Source: Solanum dulcamara
Lineage: Eukaryota; Streptophyta; Magnoliopsida; Solanales; Solanaceae
DNA: 64,000 nucleotides
Direction: 5' to 3'
Assembly: GCF_947179165.1 (NCBI RefSeq)
Contig: NC_077238.1
Coordinates: forward strand, 34,906,793-34,970,792
Shown: positions 1-11,088 of the stretch, in pieces
Numbering within the stretch: the stretch's first letter is position 1
How the letters are laid out: each line of letters opens with the position of its first letter
Notes under the pieces: model-generated
The model's input: only the letters and a program-made list of their open reading frames with translations
Database searches by the model: none
Told to the model about the DNA's origin: nothing
Program-made: the position numbers and the translations under genes

Positions 1-446
1 AGGTCCGCCAGCTTAGGAGTTCCTCTCAGCCATGTCGGAAGTGCTTCACTGTTCTGGAGCCAAATTTTTGATACTGGTCATTTAATATATATACTTGTAC
101 ATTCAGGGGTACAGCGGGGCCCTGTCCTGCCATATGTTGTTGTTACTATTCTTAGAGGTTTGTAGACATGTGTATATGTGGGTTGTGTATGTCAGTTCGA
201 TTCAGCTGGGTCCACATGATCTATGATATATGTTAATATGTTGTGGCAGCCTTATCAGCTTGCGTGTCCTATCGTGTTGTGGTGCAAACAAAAAGAACTA
301 AAAGTTTATGAGAACGTTATCGCCTAGTGGGTCTTTGTTACATAATATTTTTTTATTTACAGTCCAAGTTTACCCTAGTTGATAGCTAGGTATATGGGGG
401 GTCCAGGTCGGACCCCAGTCACGACCTACAGGGTTGGGTCGTGACA
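1..446 (+). repeat. 3' end of a long gypsy LTR (left-edge fragment, L0)
   Basis: The stretch is nearly identical by eye to 46230-46684 and 51206-51651, the ends of the two LARD-2 LTRs, and finishes with the same GGGTTGGGTCGTGACA end. The next bases resume an RT reading frame (S-L-R-M at 448-459), so the LTR lies inside the RT region of element E1. Whether it is a solo LTR or the end of a full element cannot be told because the window starts inside it. The 5 bp after the end (GTCAC, 447-451) is the expected target duplication, but its partner is outside the window. Confidence 0.85.
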
Positions 447-3110
447 GTCACTTCGAATGTACATATATCACTATCAATTAAATAAGATGACCATTAAGAA
501 AAAGTACCCACCCCCTAGAGTAAATGACTTGTATGATTAACTATAATAGGAGAGTCACTTCTCCAAAATCAACCTTTGGTCCGACTATCACCAACTATGG
601 GTGAGATAGTGTGACATTCCCAAAATAGCTTTTTAACCAATGTATGGTCACTTTGAGTTTTTTGGTGATGAGTTTTAGGTTGACGAATGCACTGGCAGAG
701 TTCATGGACTGTATGAATAGGGTATTCAAATCTAACCTTGATATTTTTGTGGTGGTCTTCATTGTGATATTTTGATTTACTCTCGGTGTGAGGGAGAACA
801 TAAAAATCACTTGAAAGTTGTGCTGCAAACATTGAGGGATAGACAATTATTTGCAAAATTTAGTAAGTGTAAATTTTGGTTAAAGGAGTTGGCATTTCTT
901 GGTCACGTAGTATCCGGTGATGGGATCAAGATTGATCCTATAAAAATAGAGGCTGTCAAGAATTGGGCTAGACCATTGTCTCCTTCAGATATTAGAAACT
1001 TCTTGGGTCTAGTTGGGTACTATAGAAGGTTAGTCGAAGGGTTTTCTTCTATCCCATCTTCTATGATGAAATTAACACAAAAGAAAGTCAAATTCATATG
1101 GAAGGATGAGTGTTCGAAGAGTTTCCAGACCTTGAAAGATCGACTTAACTTCGCTCCTATTTTAACTCTACTAGAAGGTTAGAAGGTTTGTAGTTTATTG
1201 TGATGCTTCAAAGATTGGTTTAGGTTGTGTCTTATTGAAAAATTGCAAGGTCATAGCCTATGCTTCTATACAATTAAAGGTGCATGAGTGTAACTACCTT
1301 ACCCATGATATTGAATTGGCGGCCATTGTTTTTTCTCTAAAGATTTAGAGGTAATAACTCTATGGGGGTGCATGTGGATGTGTATACCGATCATAAAAGT
1401 CTTCACTCTAAAGGACCTTAATCTAATGAAAAGGATGTGGATAGAACTCCTTAAGGACTATGACATGAGTGTGTACTATCATCCGGTTAAAGTCAACATG
1501 GTTGCTGATGCACTTCGTAGAGTGTCTAAGAGGAGTATGGCCCATGTGGATGAAGGAAAGAGGGAGTTTGTGAAAGATGTTCACCCGGTTGGCTATATTA
1601 GGGGTGAAGTTGTAAGGTACTGATGATGGTGGTATGGTTGTTCAAAATAGGTCTGAATCTTTTTTGGTGGTGGATGTTAAATCAAATCAAGATCTTGACC
1701 CAACTTTTATTAAGTTAAAGAAGTTGGTGAAGGAAAAAAGATACAGGTCTTTTCCCAAGGGGGAGATGGGGTGCTATACTATCAAGGTCATCTATGTGTT
1801 CCAGATATTAATGGCCTAAGGAGTTTGATCTTGATGGAGACTCATAATTCTACATACTCCATTCATCTTGGTTCGACGAAAATGTATTGAGAATTAAAAG
1901 AGTTCTATTGGTGGGAAGGTAGAAGAAGGACATAACAAGGTTCGTGTCTGAATATCCGAATTGCCAATAAGTTAAGGCCAAAAATCAAAGGTCGGGTGGC
2001 CTAGCTCAAGACATTGAAATCCCTACTTTGAAGTGGGAAGATGTGAATATGAATTTTGTAGTACGTTTGCCTCATACTCGAAAGCGTCATGATTCAATTT
2101 GTGTAATTATTGATAGAATGACTAAGTCGGCTCACTTCCTACCGGTTAAGACTGCCTATAGTGCCAAAGACTATGCCAAGTTGTATATTCGGCAGTTGGT
2201 GAGGTTGCATGGTATGCCGTTATCCATTATTACGGATTGTGGTACCCAATTTATTTCTCACTATTGGAGATCATTTCAGAAGGGTCTTGGTACTAAGGTA
2301 AAATTGAGAATGACCTTCTATCCTCAAATGGATGGGCAAGCCGAAAGGGCGATTCAAACACTAGAGGATATGTTAAGGGATTGTGTGTTGGAGTTAAAAG
2401 GAAATTGGGATGATCACCTACCGCTCATCGAGTTTACCTATAATAATAGTTACCACTCAAGTATTAAGATGGCGCAGTTTGAGGCTCCATATAGGAGACG
2501 ATGTAGATCCCCGGTTGGTTGGTTCGAAGTAGGTGATATGACATTATTGGGTCCCGATTTGGTACTTGATGCTTTAGAGAAGGTAAAGATCATTAGAGAA
2601 AGGTTGAAAAAGGCTCAAAGTCATCATAAATCCTCTTCCAACAATAGAAGAACGGATGTTGATTTTAATATGGATGATTGGGTGTATCTAAAGGTTTCAC
2701 CCATAAAAGGTGTGGTTTGATTTGGTAAGAAAGAGAAATTAAGCACTAGGTATGTGGGGCCTTATAGAATTGTGAGACATGTTGGTAAGGTTGCGTATGA
2801 GTTTGAGTTGCCATTGGAAATGGCCATGGTTCATCCGGTGTTCCATGTGTTTATGTTGAGAAAATGTTTGGGTGATCCTTGTTCTATTGTTCCTTCGGGA
2901 GTAGTGAATGTTGAAGAAAACTTGACCTATGAAGAAGTCTCGGTTGAAATTTTAGACCAGCAAGTTATGAGATTGAGGAACAAAGAAGTTGCATCTGTTA
3001 AAGTCCTTTGGAGGAATCAACATATTGAAAGTGCTACATAGGAAGCGGACGTGGATATGATTAAGCAATACCCTCATCTTTTTTCCTCTATCCAAACCTA
3101 AGGTATTAAG
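447..3110 (+). pseudogene. E1 pol relic: RT, RNase H, integrase, chromodomain-like tail
   Basis: RT starts at about 448 with the R-M-x-I-x-x-x-Q-L-N-K stretch and runs to about 1180, including [13 protein letters not shown] and [10 protein letters not shown]. RNase H follows to about 1640 and ends in the HP-x-K-x-N-x-V-A-D-A-L motif. Integrase runs from about 1640 to 2740: VIIDRMTKSAHF and ITDCGTQF carry the two Asp residues and GQAERAIQTLED the Glu. The tail at 2745-3110 has the GPYRIV, HPVFHVFML and VKVLWRNQ motifs of gypsy integrase C-termini. Many stops and frameshifts break it. The RT active site near 761-770 has lost one base, so the FIDD motif is out of frame. No function is expected. 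The 230-residue integrase block at 2028-2720 is the longest open piece. Confidence 0.9.
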
Positions 3111-3275
3111 TTTTCCTTGCTCAATTACTTGAAATCCTTGCATTTTAACTTTTCTTGACATATGCTTGCAAAATTATAAAATATGTTTCGAAGGATATTT
3201 TAAATTGCACTCTTGCATTAATGATGGGTTGTGTGTTTACACTCTACTCTACTCAAGCTAAGTCTTTCCTCATTC

Positions 3276-3304
3276 AAGGATGAATGTTCCCAAGGGGGAG
3301 ATAA
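3276..3304 (+). other. E1 hairpin plus polypurine tract
   Basis: A short inverted repeat (CATTCA, spacer AGGA, TGAATG) is followed by GTTCCC and the purine run AAGGGGGAGATAA directly before the 3' LTR. The purine run is the plus-strand primer of reverse transcription. The same hairpin-then-PPT order occurs in LARD-1, LARD-2 and, weaker, in E3. Confidence 0.75.
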
Positions 3305-5537
3305 TGTAACACCCCCTAAAAAGTTGTATATGACTCGAACATCATTACCTATAACTATTGTGAAGACCATATTTTAAGCTTTGGAGGTTAAGTAAATCAA
3401 ATAAATTAATTATTGCAAGACATGGTATTGTGACGAAATGGAATATTTTTAGAATAAAAATCATATCTCAATGTAGGAAAATCCAAATTGATCTATTTTT
3501 GAACGACATGAAATTAGACTTCTAGAGAAACAATTCATATGTAGACACCAAACCCTAATGAGGAAGTTATATTTTTCAAACGCAACTATGAAAGAGGATA
3601 TTCCGTTAAAAAAAGGTTCATCTCACCAACCATGGAAAGATCTAGATCCATTTGACATCACTCATGACATCAATAGTGCTCCATTTGACATCATAATCTT
3701 CCATTAATTTTTTAGATTTTTCTTTATAAGTATTTTAATTATAGTGAGGTTCCTCCTTCACACCTATAAATACCCACTTTATTGCATCATTTTGTTCATC
3801 AAGTTTTCTTAAGAAACTCTTCTCTCTATACACTCCTTCACAGATTCTCAAAATATAGTTTTAGTTATTAGTAGTGTAGAAATACTATTCCAGTGATTCA
3901 TATACTCCGGGGTAGTACACAAAATTCTACGGCGAGAAGAAAATATGCTAGGATTCAAGAGTGTTTCTTAACTCCTTCAATTCTAAGTAACTCTTCGAAA
4001 TCCAAGTATGTAAGGCTTCAATAAGAGTATTCCTTTCACTCTCATGCCTAAATTATTTTGATTATATGATAAATTATATTTATTTTCTTTAAGCTTTACT
4101 CTATGGTATGTGGGTGTTTATACATTGGGTTCTTCCACCCACAGAGTCTAAAGCTCTTTCAACTACATCTCTTTATTTCAAATAAGATTTTCTTATGGAT
4201 AATTCTTAATTTTACTTAATAGCATGAATCATGGTTAAACTAATTATTATTGGTCTATTTTGATGCAACATGATTTCATATCTATGAATTGATGGTTTGC
4301 AAGTAATTTATCTATTTATCTATTTATTGGTTCTTGAAATTCATGGTGGGTTGTTAAAGCATGATTTTTAATTAATGGATTTCAAAGTATTTATACATAT
4401 TCATTTAAATAAATGTTTTCATGTTGAAGTGATTTGAACTCATCTAATTTTACTATATTTTCAATGAAGTTTGACTTAAAAACTTTGTCTTCAAATGAAT
4501 ATTTATGAAAGCAATGTCTATGATCAAAAGGGAGTCTTATGAAATAAAAGAATGATGAAATGCTATGAATGATGGAGTCTTTGTGATAGAAGGACAATTC
4601 TTGCATATTTGAATCACTAAAGCTTTTAATGAGCTATTCTACCGAATATGATGTTTTGAATTCTCAAGCTATATACTATGACTATTTTGAAGTATTAAAC
4701 TATTCCGTAGGATTGACTTAGCACCGAATGGGTTATTGAGGTGGGATTTGGTAAGGGAATTCTAGTAGCAACCCCTTGTCTCATTAACTATGTGTCAATA
4801 TAGGAGCCCTTGTAGGCTTAGGCTAATGGATCCATGAAAGCCCTTAAAGTTAAAGTTAAATAAATAAATAAAGTTGATGGAGTTCTACCTATCAAGTAGT
4901 CTCCTCGGCCAATGTAGGGGGTTATGTTGGATTCTATGTAATAGCTCGCATGGTCTTAAATATCGGTTATGGTCAAATTCCCACAAAATGAATATTTTAA
5001 AGGATATCTATATGATTGATTATACATGTATTGCATTATGTTCCATATTCCATACATGTTTTAATATTTCGTCAATGTTCATGCAAACTTACATAATTGG
5101 TAAATTCAAAGTACTAACGCATACTCTTTTGCCTACATGATATCACCATGTAGGGATCGGTACTCCTCCTTGTTCTCCTCCACGTGGCTAGTTGAGATTT
5201 CGTTTGAAGATAACTTTTGGTGAGTTCCCATGTTTCGGGAATAATACACATTTATCTTTCTAGTTTATGATATGTTTAGATCTTTAGACACTTACTATGA
5301 CATTTCTTTCTATTATGATTGAGGGTGAGATAGGGACTTGTCTTATCCCTGTTAAATCTAAAAGGTAGAGGTATTGTTGGACATATGTAAGTTGAAGCTT
5401 TACTATTATAATTTCTGCTTGTTTGTTTATTGTCATTACCTATGAAAGACTAAAAGAATTCTAAGAGGCTTACTTGAGGCACTTTTGGATTTCTCATTCG
5501 TCATGCCACATCTAGGCCCTAGGCTTGGGCTATGACA
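3305..5537 (+). repeat. E1 3' LTR (2233 bp)
   Basis: Starts TGTAACACCCCC right after the polypurine tract and ends CTATGACA, where gag sequence of E2 begins. It resembles the E3 LTRs in layout, with similar stretches near the 3' end (the 'gttggacata' block, 'ggccctagg...tgaca'). A TATA-like TATAAATA at about 3766-3773 with an AT-rich lead is a plausible promoter but is not proven. No coding sequence is supported inside; small ORFs on both strands are chance ones. Confidence 0.85.
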
Positions 5538-6340
5538 TCATTCTTCTCAGGGTTATACTTCTGGGTATTCAGGCCATGGTGGCCATTCAGGTTCAACTGG
5601 GACATCTTAGAGGGGTTCATTCAGATAGTCGTGCTATGAGTGTGACTTGATAGACCATTTTACTATGTAATGTCGTACTATCATCCATCGCAGATGCTAT
5701 AGTTAGTAGGGTCCACAAGGTCAGCAGGTTCGTGCCCCCATGGCCCCAGTTCAGCCGCCCAGAAAGAGTGTACAAGGTGGTAGAGGTAAATCCTAGGATA
5801 CTAGGGGTAGTCCCTAGGCAGGATGGACATGTGGTAAAGGTGGACGCAATCATATGTATTCCTTTTCGGTAGGACAAAGGAGGAGACGTCAGATGCCATC
5901 ATCACAAGTATGATATTCATCTTTCATCAGCCTACCTATGCTTTATTTGATCTAGGGTCCACTTACTCATATGTATCTACTCGTTATTCTACTTGATTGG
6001 ATTTTTTTATGCGAGCCACTACCTATGCCTTTGTGTGTAGCTATCACCATAGATGATTCTTTAGTAGTGGATCGAGTGTATCGATTCTGTGTGGAGACTA
6101 TCATGGGGTATGATGCTAGAGCGAACCTAATTGTGCTGGATATGGTAGACTTTGACTTGATTCTAGGCATGGATTGGATGTCTACTTATCATGCTATTTT
6201 GTATCATTTCTCCACGACCATTACCTTTTGTATGTCTTGTATTTCTCTAGTCGTGTGGGCAAGGGCAATTAGTTATGTACCTGTGGTATGATATCCTTCC
6301 TTAAGGCTCAGCGGTTAGTGGAAAATAGGTGTCTATCGTA
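5538..6340 (+). pseudogene. E2 gag end and aspartic protease relic
   Basis: A G/S-rich linker (SGYSGHGGHSGS) leads into a decayed zinc knuckle (CYEC...DHFT near 5630-5670; later Cys and Gly lost), the nucleic-acid-binding end of gag. The protease follows: F-D-L-G-S-T-Y-S-Y near 5945-5975 stands for the usual D-S/T-G active site, changed to D-L-G. Downstream, LDMVDFDLILGMDWM at about 6138-6180 is the conserved gypsy protease end. A frame change separates the two halves and stops are frequent. It is clearly inactive. Confidence 0.8.
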
Positions 6341-6399
6341 TCTTGCTTATGCCCATTAAACTAGTGCTAACACTCCTATTGATTTGATTTTGGTGGTTC

Positions 6400-6840
6400 A
6401 AGAGTTCCCTAATGTATTTCCCCCCGATCTACCTGACCTTTATCTTGAACATTATATTGATTTTGGAATTGATGTTGAGCGGGGTATACAAACAATCTTA
6501 ATTCCACCATATCATATGGCTCCGGTTGAGTTGAAGAAGCTTAAGGTACAGCTCTAGGACCTCTTGAGTAAGGGGTTTATCAGGCCTAGTATTTCTTCCT
6601 AGGGTGCTCCTGTTCTGTTTATGGAAAATAAAGATGGTATCTTGCGTATGTGTATTGATTACAAGAAGTTAAATAAGGTGACCATCAAACGTAGGTACCT
6701 GATGCCGCAGATTGATGACATATTTGACCAGCTCTAGGGTGCAGCAGTGTTCTCTAAGATAGATTTTAGGTCGGGATATCACCAGTTGAGGATTAGGGAG
6801 TCAGATATCCCAAATACTGCTTTTAGGAATACATACGAGC
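6400..6840 (+). pseudogene. E2 reverse transcriptase relic, first part
   Basis: Readable RT landmarks in order are PPYHMAPVELKKLK (about 6506-6545), [27 protein letters not shown] and [17 protein letters not shown], ending at 6840. At least three in-frame stops arise by CAG/CGG-to-TAG-like changes. The frame is cut here by a solo LTR and resumes at 10438. Removing the LTR with one target duplication joins the two parts in frame. Confidence 0.85.
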
Positions 6841-7194
6841 TATTATATCCCGTACTTCTATACCTTGAGACATGTTCATAAGCTTCTTGAAAATCTCCAT
6901 GTGATCCCTATTATCTATCACATTACCAAATAACTCTAAGGAAGGGAGGAGGTAATGCCCCATGATAGTGAAGGTTGGAAATAGAGTTATAAGTATTTGA
7001 AAGGAGTTGGAGGCCAACTAACAAATCGTGGAACTCGACTTGCTTACGTAAGCTACTAACTTAGAAGTTCTACACACTTAATCTACTTGAGTATACATCG
7101 ATCTTAAGTAGCATGGACTGCATAAGCCCTTGAAGTAAGAAGAGATTACAAGCTCACGAAAGAGAAATAAGGAAATAACGCGCCTACTCGAAGA

Positions 7195-7416
7195 AAGTAG
7201 GTGATGCACCTACTTGGACAAGCAGGTGATGCACCTACTTAGGGTCAAGTAGGTGACGTAGCAGATTGGGGTGGACCCCACTGCCACATGGCAGTATGTG
7301 ATTGGCCGCATGAGTTGAGGTGGCACCCTAGGAGGCTGCCATGTGTCACCCTAGGAGGCGGCCACTTGTCGCCCTAGGAGGCTTCCATGTGGAACCTTCT
7401 AAAGAGGTATATATAT
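7195..7416 (+). promoter_or_regulatory. Putative LTR promoter: palindrome array and TATA box
   Basis: Two near-perfect 21-bp palindromes lie at 7195-7215 (arms AAGTAGGTG and CACCTACTT around ATG) and 7220-7240, with a half-site at about 7248. They are followed by CCACATGGCA-type repeats and a TATATATAT box at 7408-7416. About 30 bp further lies the conserved CATTCATCCAAAACA stretch, the likely start region. The same order recurs in the other LTRs of the family. Promoter function is inferred from position only. Confidence 0.55.
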
Positions 7417-9305
7417 GTGTTATGTGACCCCTAAGTTCAGTATTCATCCAAAACATAAGCCAAAAATAGAGAGAAAACGTGAGAGAAGAGAAGGAGGCAG
7501 CCATGGCTTTAAAGAGTTCAAGGTAAGTTTTCCAACGTTTTTCTCTGTGAATTAATTATCTACGGTGTTTCTCAAGCACGTGGAGATGTATATATGTGTT
7601 TTATAATACCTACGGAACCATACATTCAGCTTTACACTTGGAACAAACAAGAGAAAGTGTGAAAGAAGAAGAGGAAAACATTGGAGGGCAAGAAGAGGAG
7701 CTACAGGTTTGGGGCTACCAAGGTAAGACTCGGGGCTGTAAATTAATTATTTAAGTTATACCAAAGTTATGTAATGGTGTTTTATAACATAAAATTCCAA
7801 TTTGGGGCAGCGGAAAAGGGGCACAAATAGTCCGCTCTAATTCAGCATACCAAGAAGTTTCCGAGATGCAGTTTTGGCATGCTTTGGCCAATTTCAGATA
7901 AGGTGAGACCTTTACCTTCAAATTGAGGTTTATGGTGTTGTTATGAAGTGTATTATATATTGTTTAAGTGTCTGTAAACGTGAAAACATCACGGAAATGC
8001 TTGACGATCGAAACAAACTAAATTGAAATCCCTATAGTTGAATTATCGTCGAAGTAAAGTGTTGTGCTTGTGGTGTACTGCTGTAGGTGTGGGGGGGTTT
8101 GTTGCAGGGCCTAAATGTGTTCTAAAAGGGGTGTGGGTGCTGCTGGTAACAGCCACACAATCCCTCGTTTTGTATAAATAAAGGCTTTGCGAAATAAAGA
8201 CTAGAAACCCTATTTTGGTGTCGTAATTTTCAGCAAGTTGTTTAGAGCTTGTGTTGCATGATATCACCATGTTTTATATTTATATGCTACAGTGTGTTGT
8301 TTTTGGTTGGCTGTAGTGATTAGGGATGTAACTGGAAATTCGGGTAGGGCACTTTATAGGGGAGGTGCTGCCCAATTTTCGTTAATGCCTTAACGAATTA
8401 AAGAACTAGTCGAGGAGATGAATAAGAAAATAGGTTCCATGAATGCTAAGGTACAACTGAGGGCACTGAAAAGTTAAGGTTGTTGATACTCGCATTTCTC
8501 CTATGTTAAATAGGTTCGGAGGAAGAGGACGTGTATGTGATTGAGAGAAGTCCATATGAGGTATGTGAAGCTTTCTTTTGGCATGTTTTTGGCATAAGTA
8601 TGTAAAGCGTATTCTTTCTCTTGGCATATTTTTGGCATAAGTAGGTAAAACTATTCTTCTTTATTTTGGCATGTCTTAGATATAAGTTATGAATGATTTC
8701 TATATGGAACTTGGGGATAGTTCCATTAGTAAAGCTCCGAGTACAGTCCATAATTCTTATCCACTTCGTAATGGTAGAACTCCTGTAATAGTTGAGCTAT
8801 TACCTTTTTAAGGCTTCTATAGGATAAAAGGTAATATATGTAGAGCTTATTGACTCGTGTTCACTTTTAAATGCTAAGGCTCTTAAGGTAGCTGAGCTAT
8901 CACCCTCAAGCCTTCTATACAGGAAATAGTAACCGGATGCATGGAAAGAATGAACTATAACTACTATTCATTTCTTAATATCGAAGTTCTTGAAGTAGTT
9001 GAACTGCTACCCTCGAGTCCCTATATGATGAATACTAATTGAATGTATGAGCTCCTATGCCTAAGAACTCTATAATGACAAGTGTCTCTAATTGCATAAG
9101 TCATTTGGTATTACCTTAATAAAAGCCTAGGACTCTTGAGACTCCGTCGATATGGCCCGTAATGGAAGTTAGAGGATACGTGAGACGATAATAGTTTTGA
9201 TCCTCAAATGATAGTCCATGACGATTGTTATACCGAACCTCAGATGATGAACTAATTGCATATGGTTCCTCATTACTTTACTCGTGCAGGCTGTTAATAC
9301 GTCAC

Positions 9306-9729
9306 TCACCGCATCCCATGAAGGGTCGGGCAGGATAAATTCACCGTGTCCCATGAAGGGCCGGGCATGATAAATTTACCGCATTCCATGAAGGGCTAGG
9401 CATGATAAATTTACCGCATTCCATGAAGGGCCGGGCAGGATAAACTCACCGCGTCCCATGAAGGAACGGGCATGATAAATTTACCACATCCCATAAAGGG
9501 CCGGGCATGATAAATTTACCGCATCCCATGAAGGGCCGGGCATGATAAATTCACCGCATCCCATGAAGGGCCGAGCATGATAAATTCACTGCGTCCCATG
9601 AAGGGCCGGGCATGATAGATGATGAAAAGATTATTCACCGCATCCCATGAAGGGCCGGGCATGATATACGATGCAATGATCATTCATCGCGTCCCATGAA
9701 GGGCCGGGCATGATAAATGATGAAATGGC
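9306..9729 (+). repeat. 35-bp minisatellite in the solo LTR
   Basis: Nine units of 35 bp start at 9306, 9341, 9376, 9411, 9446, 9481, 9516, 9551 and 9586, with core CCCATGAAGGGCCGGGCATG. The ninth and two further units are stretched to about 48 bp by an added GATGAAA-like tail. Units differ at a few positions. The ORFs read in it on the minus strand come from the repeat and are not genes. Confidence 0.95.
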
Positions 9730-10432
9730 ATTTTCATTGAGTCCCTCACTGAAGGGAAGGATACAGTCTGTAGGCATGCATGTGGAAATATAGTGACACA
9801 CTTGTAGCACCAAGTCCCATAGCGGGCCAGGTATGGTATGTAAGGAAGGTATACATGCCCTAATGTCATAAGATGCAGGTAGAGAAATTCAATAACTGTT
9901 ATATTTGTTTCCTGCATCCCTACTTCAGTTATCAGCTCAGTTATGTATTGTTATGCTTTATATACTCAGTATATATATCATATTGACCCTCCTTTCCTTG
10001 GGGGGATGCATTTCATGCCCGCAGGCATAGACGTTCATTTCAGAGATCCGCCAGCTCAGAATTTCCGCTCACCTATGATTGGAGGCGCTCCACTATTCTG
10101 GAGCCTAGTTTTTTTGTACTGGTTCTCCGATGTATATAAGTATTTGTTTATTCAGGGGTACGACAGGGTCCCTGTTCATGAGTTTATTTCGGTTGTGCCT
10201 ATATGACACATTGTAAATGTTTTTATGTTATGGAAGCCTTGTCGGCTTACATTCTCTTCCATGATACGATATGAATGAAGGAGGCTACATGAACATGAAA
10301 AAGTTTTAATCCATTGGGATTTTTGGGGGTTGTATCACATTACCCATAGTTCAATTTGGTTATATTTGAAGGTTACGTATATGGGGGTCCAGGTTGGACC
10401 CAAGTCGTAGCCCACGGGGTTGGGTCATGACA

Positions 10433-11088
10433 CAAGCACTATGATTTCTTCAACATATCGCTCGGGTTGACAAATGCCCCCATAGCATTCATGTATTTGA
10501 TGAATCGTGTGTTCAGGCCATACTTGAACTCTTTTGTTATTGTATTCATTAATGAAATTCTAGTCTACTACGGGAGAAGTGAGCAGCTAGAGCAGCATCT
10601 AACGATAGTACATCAAACCTTGCAGGATCAAGAGTTGTATACCAAATACACTAAGTGTGAATTTTGGCTTGAGTTTGTCGCATTCTTAGGGCATGTGGTG
10701 TCCAAGGATGGGATTATGGTAGATACGGTGAAAATAGCGGTAGTTCATAATTAGGCTAGGCCAACTTCTTCTACTAAGGTCCACAGTTTTATTAGATTAG
10801 AAGGGTATTACAAATGGTTTGTCAAAGGGTTCTCTTCTATTGCAGCGCCTTTGACCAGACTAACTCAGAAGAATGTTCCTTTCTAGTGGTCTAATGAGTG
10901 TGAGGTGAGCTTCCTAAAGCTCATGGACTTGTTGACTTTAGCTTCGATTCTCTCTCTTTCTGTCAAGGACCAGGGTTTTACATTGTATTGCAATGCTTCA
11001 AGTATTGGATTTAGGTGCGTTCTGATGCAGCAGGGTAGAGTTATTACATATGCTTCTAGACAAGTGAAGGTGCATGAGCGAAACTACC
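10433..11088 (+). pseudogene. E2 reverse transcriptase end and RNase H start
   Basis: After the target duplication, the RT continues in the same frame as before 6840: SLGLTNAPIAFMYLMNRVF, then F-I-N-E at 10545-10556, where active enzymes have F-I-D-D, so both catalytic Asp residues are gone. TKCEFWLEFVAFLGHVV and the connection domain follow. RNase H begins at about 10970 (FTLYCNAS, decayed FVVYCDAS) and reaches VHERNYPT, where a second LTR cuts it at about 11088. Confidence 0.85.

Larger units (their letters stand above)
447..5537 (+). mobile_element. Ty3/gypsy element E1, 3' portion (pol relic + PPT + 3' LTR)
   Basis: Order on the plus strand is reverse transcriptase, RNase H, integrase, C-terminal tail, polypurine tract, 3' LTR, as in plant chromovirus-type gypsy elements. 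The 5' part lies left of the window or was displaced by the L0 insertion. After the 3' LTR the sequence becomes the zinc-knuckle region of another gypsy gag (E2), so E1 was inserted into E2. The expected target duplication on this side is TCATT (5538-5542); its partner is not visible. Confidence 0.85.
6841..10432 (+). repeat. Solo LTR (3592 bp) inserted in E2 reverse transcriptase
   Basis: Begins TATTATATCCCG (decayed TGTTACACCCC, the start of LARD LTRs) and ends GGGTTGGGTCATGACA. It is flanked by CGAGC (6836-6840) and CAAGC (10433-10437), a 5-bp target duplication with one transition. No primer site or internal sequence is present, so this is a solo LTR left by LTR-LTR recombination. It carries the full family layout: antisense-ORF-rich start, palindrome array, TATA box, transcribed part, minisatellite, conserved GC-rich hairpin and end. 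Similar by eye to both LARD LTR pairs. Confidence 0.9.
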
